Positions 8,609 through 16,115 of a stretch of DNA of 42,912 bases are shown here, one piece after another. The translations under genes were made by a program, and so were the position numbers. Each line of letters opens with the position of its first letter. Position 1 is the stretch's first letter. The notes under the pieces were generated by a model. It worked only from the letters and a program-made list of their open reading frames with translations. It was not told where the DNA came from and did no database searches. This stretch comes from Deltaproteobacteria bacterium (GTDB lineage Bacteria; Myxococcota_A; UBA9160; UBA4427). The stretch is taken from the NCBI GenBank assembly GCA_019310975.1, contig JAFDDH010000006.1, positions 1 to 42,912 of the forward strand. The letters run 5' to 3'.

Positions 8609-9757
8609 ATGGACGCCCGAATCAGCGAAGAGCAGGAGCTCCTGCGCCAGAGCGCGCGTGACTTCCTCGAGCGCGAGTGCCCGATTTCCCTCGTGCGGGC
8701 GCAGATGGATGATCCGATCGGCCTCCCCGAGGCGCTCTGGAAGCAGATGGCGGAGCTCGGCTGGCTCGGCCTCGTCATCGACGAGAGCCACGATGGCAGC
8801 GGGCTCGGTCTGGTCGACGTCGCCGTGCTGCTCGAGGAGATGGGTCGTGTGCTCTGCCCAGGGCCCTTCGTTTCGACGGCCGTGGCCGGCGCACTGGCGA
8901 TCCAGTGGGCGGGCAGCCCCGAGCAGAAGCGGACTCTTCTGCCCGAGATCGCGCGCGGCGGACTCCGCCTCGCCTTCGCACAGCTCGAGGACGAAGCCAG
9001 CTGGGCGGCTTCGGCGGTCGGCCTGCGTGCCGAGCCCGACGGCCGCGGCCATCGCCTGACGGGCCGCAAGCGCTTCGTCCTGGACGCGCCCTGTGCGAAT
9101 CGCCTGATCGTCGTGGCCCGCTGCCAGGATGCGGCACAGGGTCTGGCCGACGACATCGGGCTCTTCCTGGTCGACCCCGAGGCCGGCGGGGTCGAGACGC
9201 GCACGATCGCGTACAACGAAGAGACGCGGAAGCTCGGCGAGGTCAGATTCGACGGCGCCATCGCCGAACCGCTGGGCGATCCCAGGGGTGCGGGCCCGCT
9301 GCTCGACCGTGTGCTCGCCCTCGCCCGCGTCGCCACCTGCGCGGAGCTCTGCGGCAGCACTCAGAGAGTGCTGGAGCTATCCGTCGAATATGCCGGAAAT
9401 CGCGAACAATTCGGGCAGCCCATCGGCCGCTTCCAGTCGATCCAGCACAAGTGCGCCAACATGCTCGTGCAGACCGAGGGCATTCGCTCCGCCGCCTACT
9501 ACGCCGCCTGGGCGCTGAAGGCCGAGGAGCCGGATGCGCTGACGACGGCGTGTCTCGCCAAGGCCTACTGCGGCGAGGCGGCCGCGGCCGTCAGCGCGGA
9601 AGGCATCCAGATCCACGGCGGTCTCGGCTTCACCTGGGAGCAGGATCTGCACCTCTACTTCAAGCATGCCCGAGCTGCAGAGTTCGCCTGGGGTGACCCG
9701 ACCGAGTGCCGAGAACAGGCCGCCCGCGATCTGATCGACGTGCCCGCCCCCCTCTAG
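8609..9757 (+). CDS. acyl-CoA dehydrogenase
   Basis: A 382-residue flavoprotein of the acyl-CoA dehydrogenase (ACAD) family, predicted to introduce an alpha,beta double bond into an acyl-CoA. The helical N-terminal domain begins SEEQELLRQSARDFLE. The C-terminal domain has GNREQFGQPIGRFQSIQHK (FAD-contacting region) and IQIHGGLGFTWEQDLHLYFK. The canonical YEGT motif carrying the catalytic Glu of MCAD-type enzymes is absent; the tail reads HARAAEFAWGDPTECRE instead. This is usual for the partner subunit of heteromeric dehydrogenases. It starts at ATG 8609, is divergent from the TetR gene under the two operator-like sites, and is convergent with another dehydrogenase at 9786. The gap at 9758-9785 has only a 4-bp hairpin, too weak to call. 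Confidence 0.88.
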   Translation: MDARISEEQELLRQSARDFLERECPISLVRAQMDDPIGLPEALWKQMAELGWLGLVIDESHDGSGLGLVDVAVLLEEMGRVLCPGPFVSTAVAGALAIQWAGSPEQKRTLLPEIARGGLRLAFAQLEDEASWAASAVGLRAEPDGRGHRLTGRKRFVLDAPCANRLIVVARCQDAAQGLADDIGLFLVDPEAGGVETRTIAYNEETRKLGEVRFDGAIAEPLGDPRGAGPLLDRVLALARVATCAELCGSTQRVLELSVEYAGNREQFGQPIGRFQSIQHKCANMLVQTEGIRSAAYYAAWALKAEEPDALTTACLAKAYCGEAAAAVSAEGIQIHGGLGFTWEQDLHLYFKHARAAEFAWGDPTECREQAARDLIDVPAPL

Positions 9758-9785
9758 CCCGACCCAGGCTGGGGCAGGCTCCTCG

Positions 9786-10973
9786 CTAGCGCGGCAGGCC
9801 GAGTACGCGATTGGCGATGATGTTGCGCTGGACCTCGGAGGTCCCGGCGTAGATCGTGGCCGCGCGCGACCAGAGCGCCTCGTAGGCCCAGTAGCCGTCG
9901 TCGAGCGCCAGTGGGTCGCCCTCGGGCACCATGCCCCGCGGCCCCAGAATCTCGATCGCGGCCGCTTTCATGCGCTGGTCGAGCTCGCTCCAGAAGACCT
10001 TCAGGGTCGAGCCCTCGGGCCCGGGAACGCCCTTCTCCAGCAGCGCCCAGGCGTTCCGGTAGGCACCCATCCGCATCACCATCATCTCGGCCGCGAAGCC
10101 CGCGATCTTCTGGCGCACCAGCGGGTCATCGGCCGCCGTCCTGCCCGCGCGCGGCGTACGCCGCGCCGCCTCGATCAAGAGCTCCAGGTCCGCGAAGAGC
10201 TTGGCGTGCTGGGCTGACGTCCCGCGTTCGACCGAGAGCGTCGTCATGACGATGTCCCAGCCCTTGTCGATCTCGCCGACAAGATTGCGGATGGGTACGC
10301 GCACGTCATCGAAGAAGACCTCGTTGAACCAGGCGTGGCCGGTCATCTCGACCAATGGCCGGATCGTGATGCCCGGCGTCTTCATGTCGACCAAGAGGAA
10401 GCTCAGCCCGCGATGCCGCACCGACTCGGGATCCGTGCGCACGACCAGAATGCACCAGTCGGACTGGTGGGCGAAGCTCGTCCAGGTCTTCTGCCCGTTG
10501 ACCACGACCTCGTCGCCCACCAGCGTGCCGCGGGTGCGCAGGCTCGCTAGATCCGAGCCCGCATTGGGCTCGGAGAAGCCCTGACACCAGACCTCCTCGC
10601 CCTTGAGCATGGGTGCCAGGAATCGCTCCTTCTGCCACTCCTCGCCGCGGGCGATCAGGGTCGGGCCAACGAGGCTCGTGCCCACCGACATGCTGATCTG
10701 ATTCGGAGCGCGCAGGCGCATGTACTCCTCGTTCCAGATCATGTTCTGGATGATCCCGACATCGCGACCCCCGTAGGCTTCGGGCCAGTCGAGCCCGGCC
10801 CAGCCGCCGTCGTAGAGCTGGCGCTGCCAGTGCCTGAGAAAATCCACCTCCTCGGCCGGCGACTGCGGCTTCTGGTAGGCCGGCGTCCCCCAATCACAGG
10901 GCAGATTCGCCTCGAGCCAGGCGCGCGCATCGGCGCGAAAGGCCGCCTCTTCGGGATTGTCTCGCAGATCCAT
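9786..10973 (-). CDS. acyl-CoA dehydrogenase
   Basis: A 395-residue ACAD with all standard elements: middle-domain FAD/substrate segment CQGFSEPNAGSDLASLRT, then NGQKTWTSFAHQSDWCILVV, and the terminal IYAGTSEVQRNIIANRVLGL. In the last motif Ala stands where MCAD has its catalytic Glu (YEGT), so the base is likely elsewhere, as in steroid-type FadE enzymes. Start is ATG 10973, because AAGGA lies 5 bp upstream. It follows the tandem CoA transferase by 63 bp on the same strand, so the two probably form one operon: the transferase would activate the acid that this enzyme, or a complex with another ACAD, oxidises. Substrate unknown. Confidence 0.9.
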   Translation of the reverse strand: MDLRDNPEEAAFRADARAWLEANLPCDWGTPAYQKPQSPAEEVDFLRHWQRQLYDGGWAGLDWPEAYGGRDVGIIQNMIWNEEYMRLRAPNQISMSVGTSLVGPTLIARGEEWQKERFLAPMLKGEEVWCQGFSEPNAGSDLASLRTRGTLVGDEVVVNGQKTWTSFAHQSDWCILVVRTDPESVRHRGLSFLLVDMKTPGITIRPLVEMTGHAWFNEVFFDDVRVPIRNLVGEIDKGWDIVMTTLSVERGTSAQHAKLFADLELLIEAARRTPRAGRTAADDPLVRQKIAGFAAEMMVMRMGAYRNAWALLEKGVPGPEGSTLKVFWSELDQRMKAAAIEILGPRGMVPEGDPLALDDGYWAYEALWSRAATIYAGTSEVQRNIIANRVLGLPR

Positions 10974-11036
10974 GCCGTTCCTTCGGACCCGTCCGCCGAG
11001 CGTGCCGCTCAACCGACCGGTGGGTTGTTGGACGTC

Positions 11037-13523
11037 TCAGACCGTGATCTCTTCGGCTTCCAATCGATCGATCTCGGCCGCGTCGAGGCCCAGGATCGTC
11101 GACAGGATCTCGCGCGTATGCTCGCCCAGCCGCGGCCCGGCTGCCCGGAGCCCCCCGGGCGTATCCGAGAGCCGGAAGCCCGAGCGTTCGTAGAGCAGCT
11201 CGCCCAGGGACTCGTGGGGCAGTGGCGTGAAGTGGCCGCGCGCGGCCAGCTGCGGGTCGTCCACCAGCTGAGCGAAGTCGCACACCAATCCCGCCTCGAC
11301 GCCGACCGCTTGGAGCGCCTGCACGAGTGCTTCGGCCGGATGAGCGGCCGTCTGCTCGGCTACGCTGGCGTCGAGCTCGTCGACGTGAGCCAGCCGTGCC
11401 TCGAGCGATTCGAAGCGCTCGTCGGCCACCCACTCACGCGTCTCGAATACTTGGCAGAGCGCGCGCCACTGCGAGTCGTCGAGGGCCGCAATCGCGATGA
11501 AGCGCTCCCGCCCTGCCTCGGCGTCGGGCCTGCAGGGATAGATGCCGTGGGGCGCGGCGATCTCGCTGCGGTTGCCCATGCGCTCCATCACCTCGCCACT
11601 GGCACTGCAGCGAACGATCATCTCGGCCAGGCTGTAGACAGCTGTCTCGATCTGCGAAACGTCGATGGCCTGGCCCTCACCGGTGCGGCGCAGATGCAGC
11701 AGAGCGGCCAGCAGCGCCGAAGCGACGAAGCGGGGCGCGAGCGAGTCGGTGATGGTCGCGTACGGACCGAGGGCCTCCTGACCCGGCCAGCCGGTCATGT
11801 GGTTGAAGCCCGCGATCGCGGCCCCCTGGCCGCCGAAGCCCGGATAGCTGCGCTGCGGCCCGGTCTGGCCGAAGAGGCATCCGCTCACCATCACCAGGTC
11901 GGGGCGGCGCGCGCCGAGCACCGGATAGTCGAGGCCCCAGCGCTCCATCACGCCCGGCGCGAAATTCTCCGTCACGACATCCGCCCACTCGTCGATGAGC
12001 CGCAGCACGAGCGCACGACCCTCGGGCTGCTTCATGTTGATGGCGAGGCTCTGCTTGTCGGGGTTCAGCAGCGCGAACATCGGCGCCCGCTCGAAGATGT
12101 CGGGCTCGTCCCGATTGTCCTTGGTGACGTGCATGATGCGCAGAAAATCGGGGCGCTTGGCGGACTCGATCCGGATCACGTGGGCGCCCTGCTCGACCAG
12201 ATAGCGCGTGGCCACCGGACCCGCGGCGCCCGAGCCGAGCTCGAGCACCTTGAGTCCCTCGAGCACGCCCCGCTCGCCCACGTGCGTGGCGAGGCGGATC
12301 CGATCATCCGGCACCGGCTCACTCGGCCGCCGCGGCTGGCCGGCGAGCTCCGCGCGCAGCTCGGCGTCGTGCTCGCCCGGTCGCGGGGCCGGGCCGCGCA
12401 GCCCGATCTCACAGCGACTCGACCGGGCGAAGAAGCCCGGGTACTCGAGGACCGCATCGAGCCCCGGCGGCTCGACGCGCACGAAGAGATCGCGCGAGCG
12501 CAGCTGAGGCTGCTCGAGGATCTCGCGCGCATTGTTGCAGGGGGCCAGCAGAATGCTGCGCGCCAGTGCCTGCTCGTAGAGCTCGCGCATGCTCTTGCTG
12601 GCGAAGAAGGCCGCAAAGACCTCCTCGAGCCGATCGAGCTCGTCGTCCGAGAGCGTGAGCGGGCTGTAGCTCGCCCAGTCCATCTCCTGCAGCCAGGCCG
12701 GAGCCATCGCGCTCTCGGCCATGTATTCGACGCTGGCGACCAGGCTCCCGACGCGCGCGGGCCCGCCCCGCAGGCCGTACGACACGAAGCCGTCCTTGCA
12801 GCGCCAGATCTCGCGCGTTCGCCCGGTCCGGTAGCCGCTGCGCTGGCCCAGCCGCCCGGTCAGCGCGTATTGGCCGGCGCCTGTGATCAGCGTCGCCAGC
12901 TGGCACTCGTGAGCCGAGACATCCACGCCCTGTCCACGCCCGAGGTCACGCCGCGCGTAGAGGGCGAGCAGGATGCCCACCACCGCCTCCGGGCCGGCGT
13001 GCATATACGCCGTCGGCAGGCTCGAACGCAGGGGCGGACGCGCCGGGTCGCCGGTCATGAACGCATTGCCCCCCATCGCCACACAGATGAGGTCGTGCGC
13101 GCTTCTTCCCGCATACGGACCGTGCTGACCGAAGGGCGTGATCGCGCAGTAGACGAGACCCGGGTGCTCGTCCGGAAGCCCCGCCTCGAGTGCCGAACGG
13201 CCGATCCCCCAGCCCTCCATCGTGCCCGGTGCGAAGGACTCGAGCACGACGTCCGCACTGGCCACGAGCTGCCGGAAGGTGTCGCGGTCGGCATCGCTGG
13301 CCGCCAGATCGAGCAGCATGCTGCGTTTGCCCGGATTTGCGGCCAGCCAGGGAAGGCTTCGCTCGGGTGCCTCGATCCCAGCTACGAAGGGGCCCCTTCG
13401 CCGCTCCGCGTCCCCGCCCGGCGGCTCGATCTTGACGACATCGGCCCCGAGGTCGGCCAGCACCCGGCCGGCCAGGAAGCCGCGTTCGTCGGTCAGATCG
13501 AGCACGCGATAGCCGCTGAGCAC
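11037..13523 (-). CDS. tandem (fused) CaiB/BaiF-type CoA transferase
   Basis: An 828-residue protein consisting of two class III CoA-transferase domains in one chain. Domain 1 spans about residues 1-410 (opening GYRVLDLTDERGFLAGRVLADLGADVVKIE, shown here as landmarks only at each end). Domain 2 begins near residue 420 at LEGLKVLELGSGAAGPVATR. Typical family sequences occur in both: VLESFAPGTMEGWG and VTENFAPGVMERWGLDYP, each followed by a GQxGP motif. Around the active site the halves read GVDVSAHECQLA (about residue 196) and AIDVSQIETAVY (about residue 617), with Glu at the position where formyl-CoA transferase has its catalytic Asp; an alignment would be needed to confirm this. Predicted to move CoA between carboxylic acids. 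GTG start with AAGGAGA 8 bp upstream. Confidence 0.88.
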   Translation of the reverse strand: MLSGYRVLDLTDERGFLAGRVLADLGADVVKIEPPGGDAERRRGPFVAGIEAPERSLPWLAANPGKRSMLLDLAASDADRDTFRQLVASADVVLESFAPGTMEGWGIGRSALEAGLPDEHPGLVYCAITPFGQHGPYAGRSAHDLICVAMGGNAFMTGDPARPPLRSSLPTAYMHAGPEAVVGILLALYARRDLGRGQGVDVSAHECQLATLITGAGQYALTGRLGQRSGYRTGRTREIWRCKDGFVSYGLRGGPARVGSLVASVEYMAESAMAPAWLQEMDWASYSPLTLSDDELDRLEEVFAAFFASKSMRELYEQALARSILLAPCNNAREILEQPQLRSRDLFVRVEPPGLDAVLEYPGFFARSSRCEIGLRGPAPRPGEHDAELRAELAGQPRRPSEPVPDDRIRLATHVGERGVLEGLKVLELGSGAAGPVATRYLVEQGAHVIRIESAKRPDFLRIMHVTKDNRDEPDIFERAPMFALLNPDKQSLAINMKQPEGRALVLRLIDEWADVVTENFAPGVMERWGLDYPVLGARRPDLVMVSGCLFGQTGPQRSYPGFGGQGAAIAGFNHMTGWPGQEALGPYATITDSLAPRFVASALLAALLHLRRTGEGQAIDVSQIETAVYSLAEMIVRCSASGEVMERMGNRSEIAAPHGIYPCRPDAEAGRERFIAIAALDDSQWRALCQVFETREWVADERFESLEARLAHVDELDASVAEQTAAHPAEALVQALQAVGVEAGLVCDFAQLVDDPQLAARGHFTPLPHESLGELLYERSGFRLSDTPGGLRAAGPRLGEHTREILSTILGLDAAEIDRLEAEEITV

Positions 13524-13641
13524 GGCGCCTGTCTCCTTGTCGTCGTCGATCTCTCATGGATCCTTGGGGCCGCACCCGTGGCCCCTCGCCCCGAATCGAC
13601 CCATGGCGCGAGAAACGCTCTGGCCGACCCCAGAGGCAAAG

Positions 13642-13656
13642 TTAACACTTCGTCAG
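13642..13656. promoter_or_regulatory. putative TetR operator, site C
   Basis: TTAACA-CTT-CGTCAG followed by ATC. The right arm matches the consensus fully; the left arm has two G-to-A changes. It lies about 120 bp upstream of the CoA-transferase start and about 250 bp upstream of the SDR start, with the 22-bp repeat array between it and the SDR gene. Confidence 0.5.
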
Positions 13657-13670
13657 ATCCGCCTGCCAGG

Positions 13671-13802
13671 CTTCGTGGAGCGGTGCGCCGAGCTTCATGG
13701 AGCGGTGCGCCGGGCTGAATGGAGCGGTGCGCCGGGCTTCGTGGAAGAGTGCGCCGGGCTGAATGGAGGAGCGCGCTGGGCTTCATGGCGGAGCGCGAAC
13801 GG
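13671..13802. repeat. 22-bp tandem repeat, six copies
   Basis: Units begin at 13671, 13693, 13715, 13737, 13759 and 13781. The shared core is a CTTC or CTGA start, then RTGGAGCGGTGCGCCGGG. Copies 1-3 are nearly identical from position 5 onward; copies 4-6 diverge progressively. Starts alternate between CTTCRTGG and CTGAATGG. The 22-bp period is about two helical turns and is not a multiple of three, so it is not a coding repeat. Confidence 0.9.
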
Positions 13803-13907
13803 GGGGCGGGGCCGAGTTGGTCGCCCCGGGAGCGCACGGCTAACGTGCGCGCAGACAATGCAGGGCCGCCCGCGCGAGCGCGGCCACGACGCGCGTAGGA
13901 GATCCAC

Positions 13908-14699
13908 ATGCGAACGCCGGCACTCTTCGATCTCACCGGACGCGCCGCCCTGGTAACGGGCGGCGGACGCGGCATCGGACGGCATATCTCGATCGGGCTC
14001 GCCGAGGCCGGCGCCCACGTCTTCCTGGCGTCACGCAATCTCGAACATTGCCAGGAGGTGGCCGAGAAGATCGAGGCCGAGGGCGGACGCGCGACCGCCC
14101 TCCAGGCCGATGTCTCGAAGCTCGACGAGATCGATGCGCTCGTCGGCGAGGTGCTGGACCGCACCGATCGACTTCACGCACTCGTCAACAATGCCGCCAT
14201 CGTGTGGGCCGCGCCGCTGCTCGAATACCCGATGGAGGGCTGGGATCGCGTCTTCGATCTGAACGTGCGCGGCGTCTTCTACCTCTCGCAGCAGGTGGCG
14301 CGGCACATGAAGGAGCGCGGCGGTGGAAGCATCGTCCACATCAGCTCGATCTCGGCGTTTCGCAGCGGCAGCGACGAGCAGGAGCCGGTGGTGGCGTACA
14401 ACGCCAGCAAGGGAGCGGTCACGTCGCTCACCACCGACATGGCGGTCAAGCTCGCCCCCCACCAGATCCGTGTGAACGCGATCGCACCGGGCCCCTTCCT
14501 GACCTCGATGATGGACCACGTCCGGCATGACCCGTCCGCGCTCGAGGCCTTCAACCGCCAGGTTCCTCAGCGCCGCTCGGCCGGCGAGGACGATATCAAG
14601 GGCGCCGTGGTGTTCCTCGCCAGCGATGCCTCGGCCTTCGTCACCGGACACACGCTGGTGGTGGATGGCGGCATGCTGGCTGCTTCCCCGGCGATCTGA
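13908..14699 (+). CDS. short-chain dehydrogenase/reductase (SDR)
   Basis: A 263-residue classical SDR oxidoreductase. The NAD(P) motif TGGGRGIG is at residues 17-24, NNAA follows the fourth strand, the catalytic Ser is in the HISSIS segment (about residue 148), and the catalytic YNASK has Tyr164 and Lys168. The C-terminal family signature includes DASAFVTGHTLVVDGG. Expected reaction: NAD(P)-dependent alcohol/ketone interconversion, plausibly a 3-hydroxyacyl-CoA or ring-hydroxyl step of the surrounding pathway; substrate not determinable. Start is ATG 13908 with AGGAG 6 bp upstream. It is transcribed divergently from the CoA transferase under operator-like site C, and is followed after 50 bp by an MFS permease on the same strand. 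Confidence 0.92.
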   Translation: MRTPALFDLTGRAALVTGGGRGIGRHISIGLAEAGAHVFLASRNLEHCQEVAEKIEAEGGRATALQADVSKLDEIDALVGEVLDRTDRLHALVNNAAIVWAAPLLEYPMEGWDRVFDLNVRGVFYLSQQVARHMKERGGGSIVHISSISAFRSGSDEQEPVVAYNASKGAVTSLTTDMAVKLAPHQIRVNAIAPGPFLTSMMDHVRHDPSALEAFNRQVPQRRSAGEDDIKGAVVFLASDASAFVTGHTLVVDGGMLAASPAI

Positions 14700-14749
14700 C
14701 GCGCCGGAGGTGGGCTTGCGGCCCGGCTCCGCTGGCTACACTGCAGTCG

Positions 14750-16069
14750 ATGAGCGCGCCCGCCGCGGACCGGACCGCCCCCCCCTCCTACTCGCCGGGC
14801 TATCTCAGGTACGCGCTCGGGCTCCTGACCGTCGTCTACGTGATCAACTTCGTGGACCGGCAGATTCTCTCGATCCTGCTGCAGTCCATCAAACTCGACC
14901 TCGGGCTCCAGGATTGGCAGCTGGGGCTGCTCTCCGGCACGGCCTTCGGGATCTTCTACGCCACGCTCGGTGTGCCGATCGCACGGCTGGCCGACGTCTT
15001 CTCGCGCAGGGGTGTGATCGCCATCTGCCTGGCGATCTGGAGCGGCATGACGGCGCTCTGCGGCACGGCGGGTGGCTTCGCGCTGCTGCTCACCTATCGC
15101 GTTGGCGTGGGGATCGGCGAGGCCGGGGGCTCACCGCCGGCGCACTCCCTGATCTCGGACTACTTCGCGCCGGAGCGCAGGGCGACGGCGCTGGGGATCT
15201 TCTCACTCGGTGTGCCCCTCGGAATCCTCGTCGGCTTCATGGCCGGCGGCTGGATGGACGAAACCCTGGGCTGGCGAATGGCCTTCAAGGTCGTCGGCCT
15301 CCCGGGCCTGCTCCTGGCGGTCCTCGTGGCACTGACGCTGAAGGAGCCGCCGCGGGGCCATTCCGAGGGCATCGCGAGCGAGGGCGACGCCCCCTCCGCG
15401 CTCACCGTGATCGGATTTCTCTGGCGCTCACACTCCTTCCGCCACATCGCGATCGGGTCCGGCCTCTATGCCTTCGTCGGATACTCGGTGGTGACGTGGG
15501 CGCCGTCCTTCCTGATCCGATCGCACGGCATGACGACCGGCGAGATCGGGACCTGGCTGGCGTTGATCTTCGGAATCGGTGGCGGACTCGGCACGGTGGG
15601 GGGCGGCCTGATGGCCGACCGCTGGGCGGCGACCGATCTGCGCGGACGCGCCTGGGTGCCGGCGATCGCAATGTTCGCGGCATTGCCCTTCTCGTTCGTG
15701 ATCTACACGACCGAGAATACGACGCTCGCGCTCGTCACCTTGTGCGCGCCCTCGGTCTTTGGCCTGATGTACCAAGCCCCGGCCTTCGCGATCACGCAAT
15801 CCCTGGCCACGCCGCTGATGCGGGCGACGGCCGCGGCGGTGCTGCTCTTCGTGATCAACATCATCGGCCTGGCACTCGGGCCGGTCACAACGGGCGCGCT
15901 CAGCGACGTGCTGACGCCCCGATTCGGGGATGACTCACTCGGCTACGCGCTGCTCATCGTCTCGTGCACCTTGGCCTGGGCGGGTGTCCACTTCCTGCTC
16001 GGGGCCCGCACCCTGGCGGCGGACGTGGAGTATGTGCGTCGAGCCTCGGAGCAGACCGAGACCGGCTGA
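14750..16069 (+). CDS. spinster-type MFS transporter
   Basis: A 439-residue, 12-helix permease. The N-terminal segment YVINFVDRQILSILLQSIK and the following DWQLGLLSGTAFGIFYA are typical of the spinster-like branch of the MFS, which often carries lipids or organic acids in bacteria. The cytoplasmic loop has PIARLADVFSRRGVI in place of motif A. By context it may import or export the substrate of the adjacent acyl-CoA pathway; this is inference. No clear Shine-Dalgarno sequence precedes ATG 14750. A TACACT hexamer at 14737-14742 could be a -10 for a nearly leaderless transcript, otherwise it is read through from the SDR gene. Confidence 0.87.
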   Translation: MSAPAADRTAPPSYSPGYLRYALGLLTVVYVINFVDRQILSILLQSIKLDLGLQDWQLGLLSGTAFGIFYATLGVPIARLADVFSRRGVIAICLAIWSGMTALCGTAGGFALLLTYRVGVGIGEAGGSPPAHSLISDYFAPERRATALGIFSLGVPLGILVGFMAGGWMDETLGWRMAFKVVGLPGLLLAVLVALTLKEPPRGHSEGIASEGDAPSALTVIGFLWRSHSFRHIAIGSGLYAFVGYSVVTWAPSFLIRSHGMTTGEIGTWLALIFGIGGGLGTVGGGLMADRWAATDLRGRAWVPAIAMFAALPFSFVIYTTENTTLALVTLCAPSVFGLMYQAPAFAITQSLATPLMRATAAAVLLFVINIIGLALGPVTTGALSDVLTPRFGDDSLGYALLIVSCTLAWAGVHFLLGARTLAADVEYVRRASEQTETG

Positions 16070-16097
16070 TCTCGGCAGCTCCGCGCAACCCCGAGCC

Positions 16098-16115
16098 CGG
16101 CCGCTTCAGCGGCCG
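16098..16115. terminator. hairpin between convergent genes
   Basis: CGGCCGC-TTCA-GCGGCCG is a perfect 7-bp GC stem with a tetraloop. It covers the stop codon of the acyl-CoA ligase on the minus strand and lies 28 bp after the MFS stop on the plus strand. No T tract is present on either side, so it may be a bidirectional terminator of the T-less kind. Confidence 0.4.

Larger units (their letters stand above)
13524..13907. other. divergent regulatory region with operator C and a 22-bp repeat array
   Basis: This 384-bp gap separates the divergent CoA-transferase and SDR genes. It holds an operator-like palindrome at 13642-13656, a six-copy 22-bp tandem array at 13671-13802, and the SDR ribosome-binding site (AGGAG, about 13898). 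Short open frames across it show no protein-like sequence. Confidence 0.7.

Noticed and set aside
9758-9785. Possible terminator between convergent dehydrogenases
   Set aside because: CCCA-GGC-TGGG gives only a 4-bp stem and no T tract.
10830-13718. Long plus-strand open frame opposite the tandem CoA transferase
   Set aside because: Shadow of the real gene; no recognisable family sequence and no ribosome-binding site.
13671-13802. CRISPR array interpretation of the 22-bp repeats
   Set aside because: The repeats are directly adjacent with no unique spacers and no cas genes are nearby; the same applies to the arrays at 19252 and 41149.
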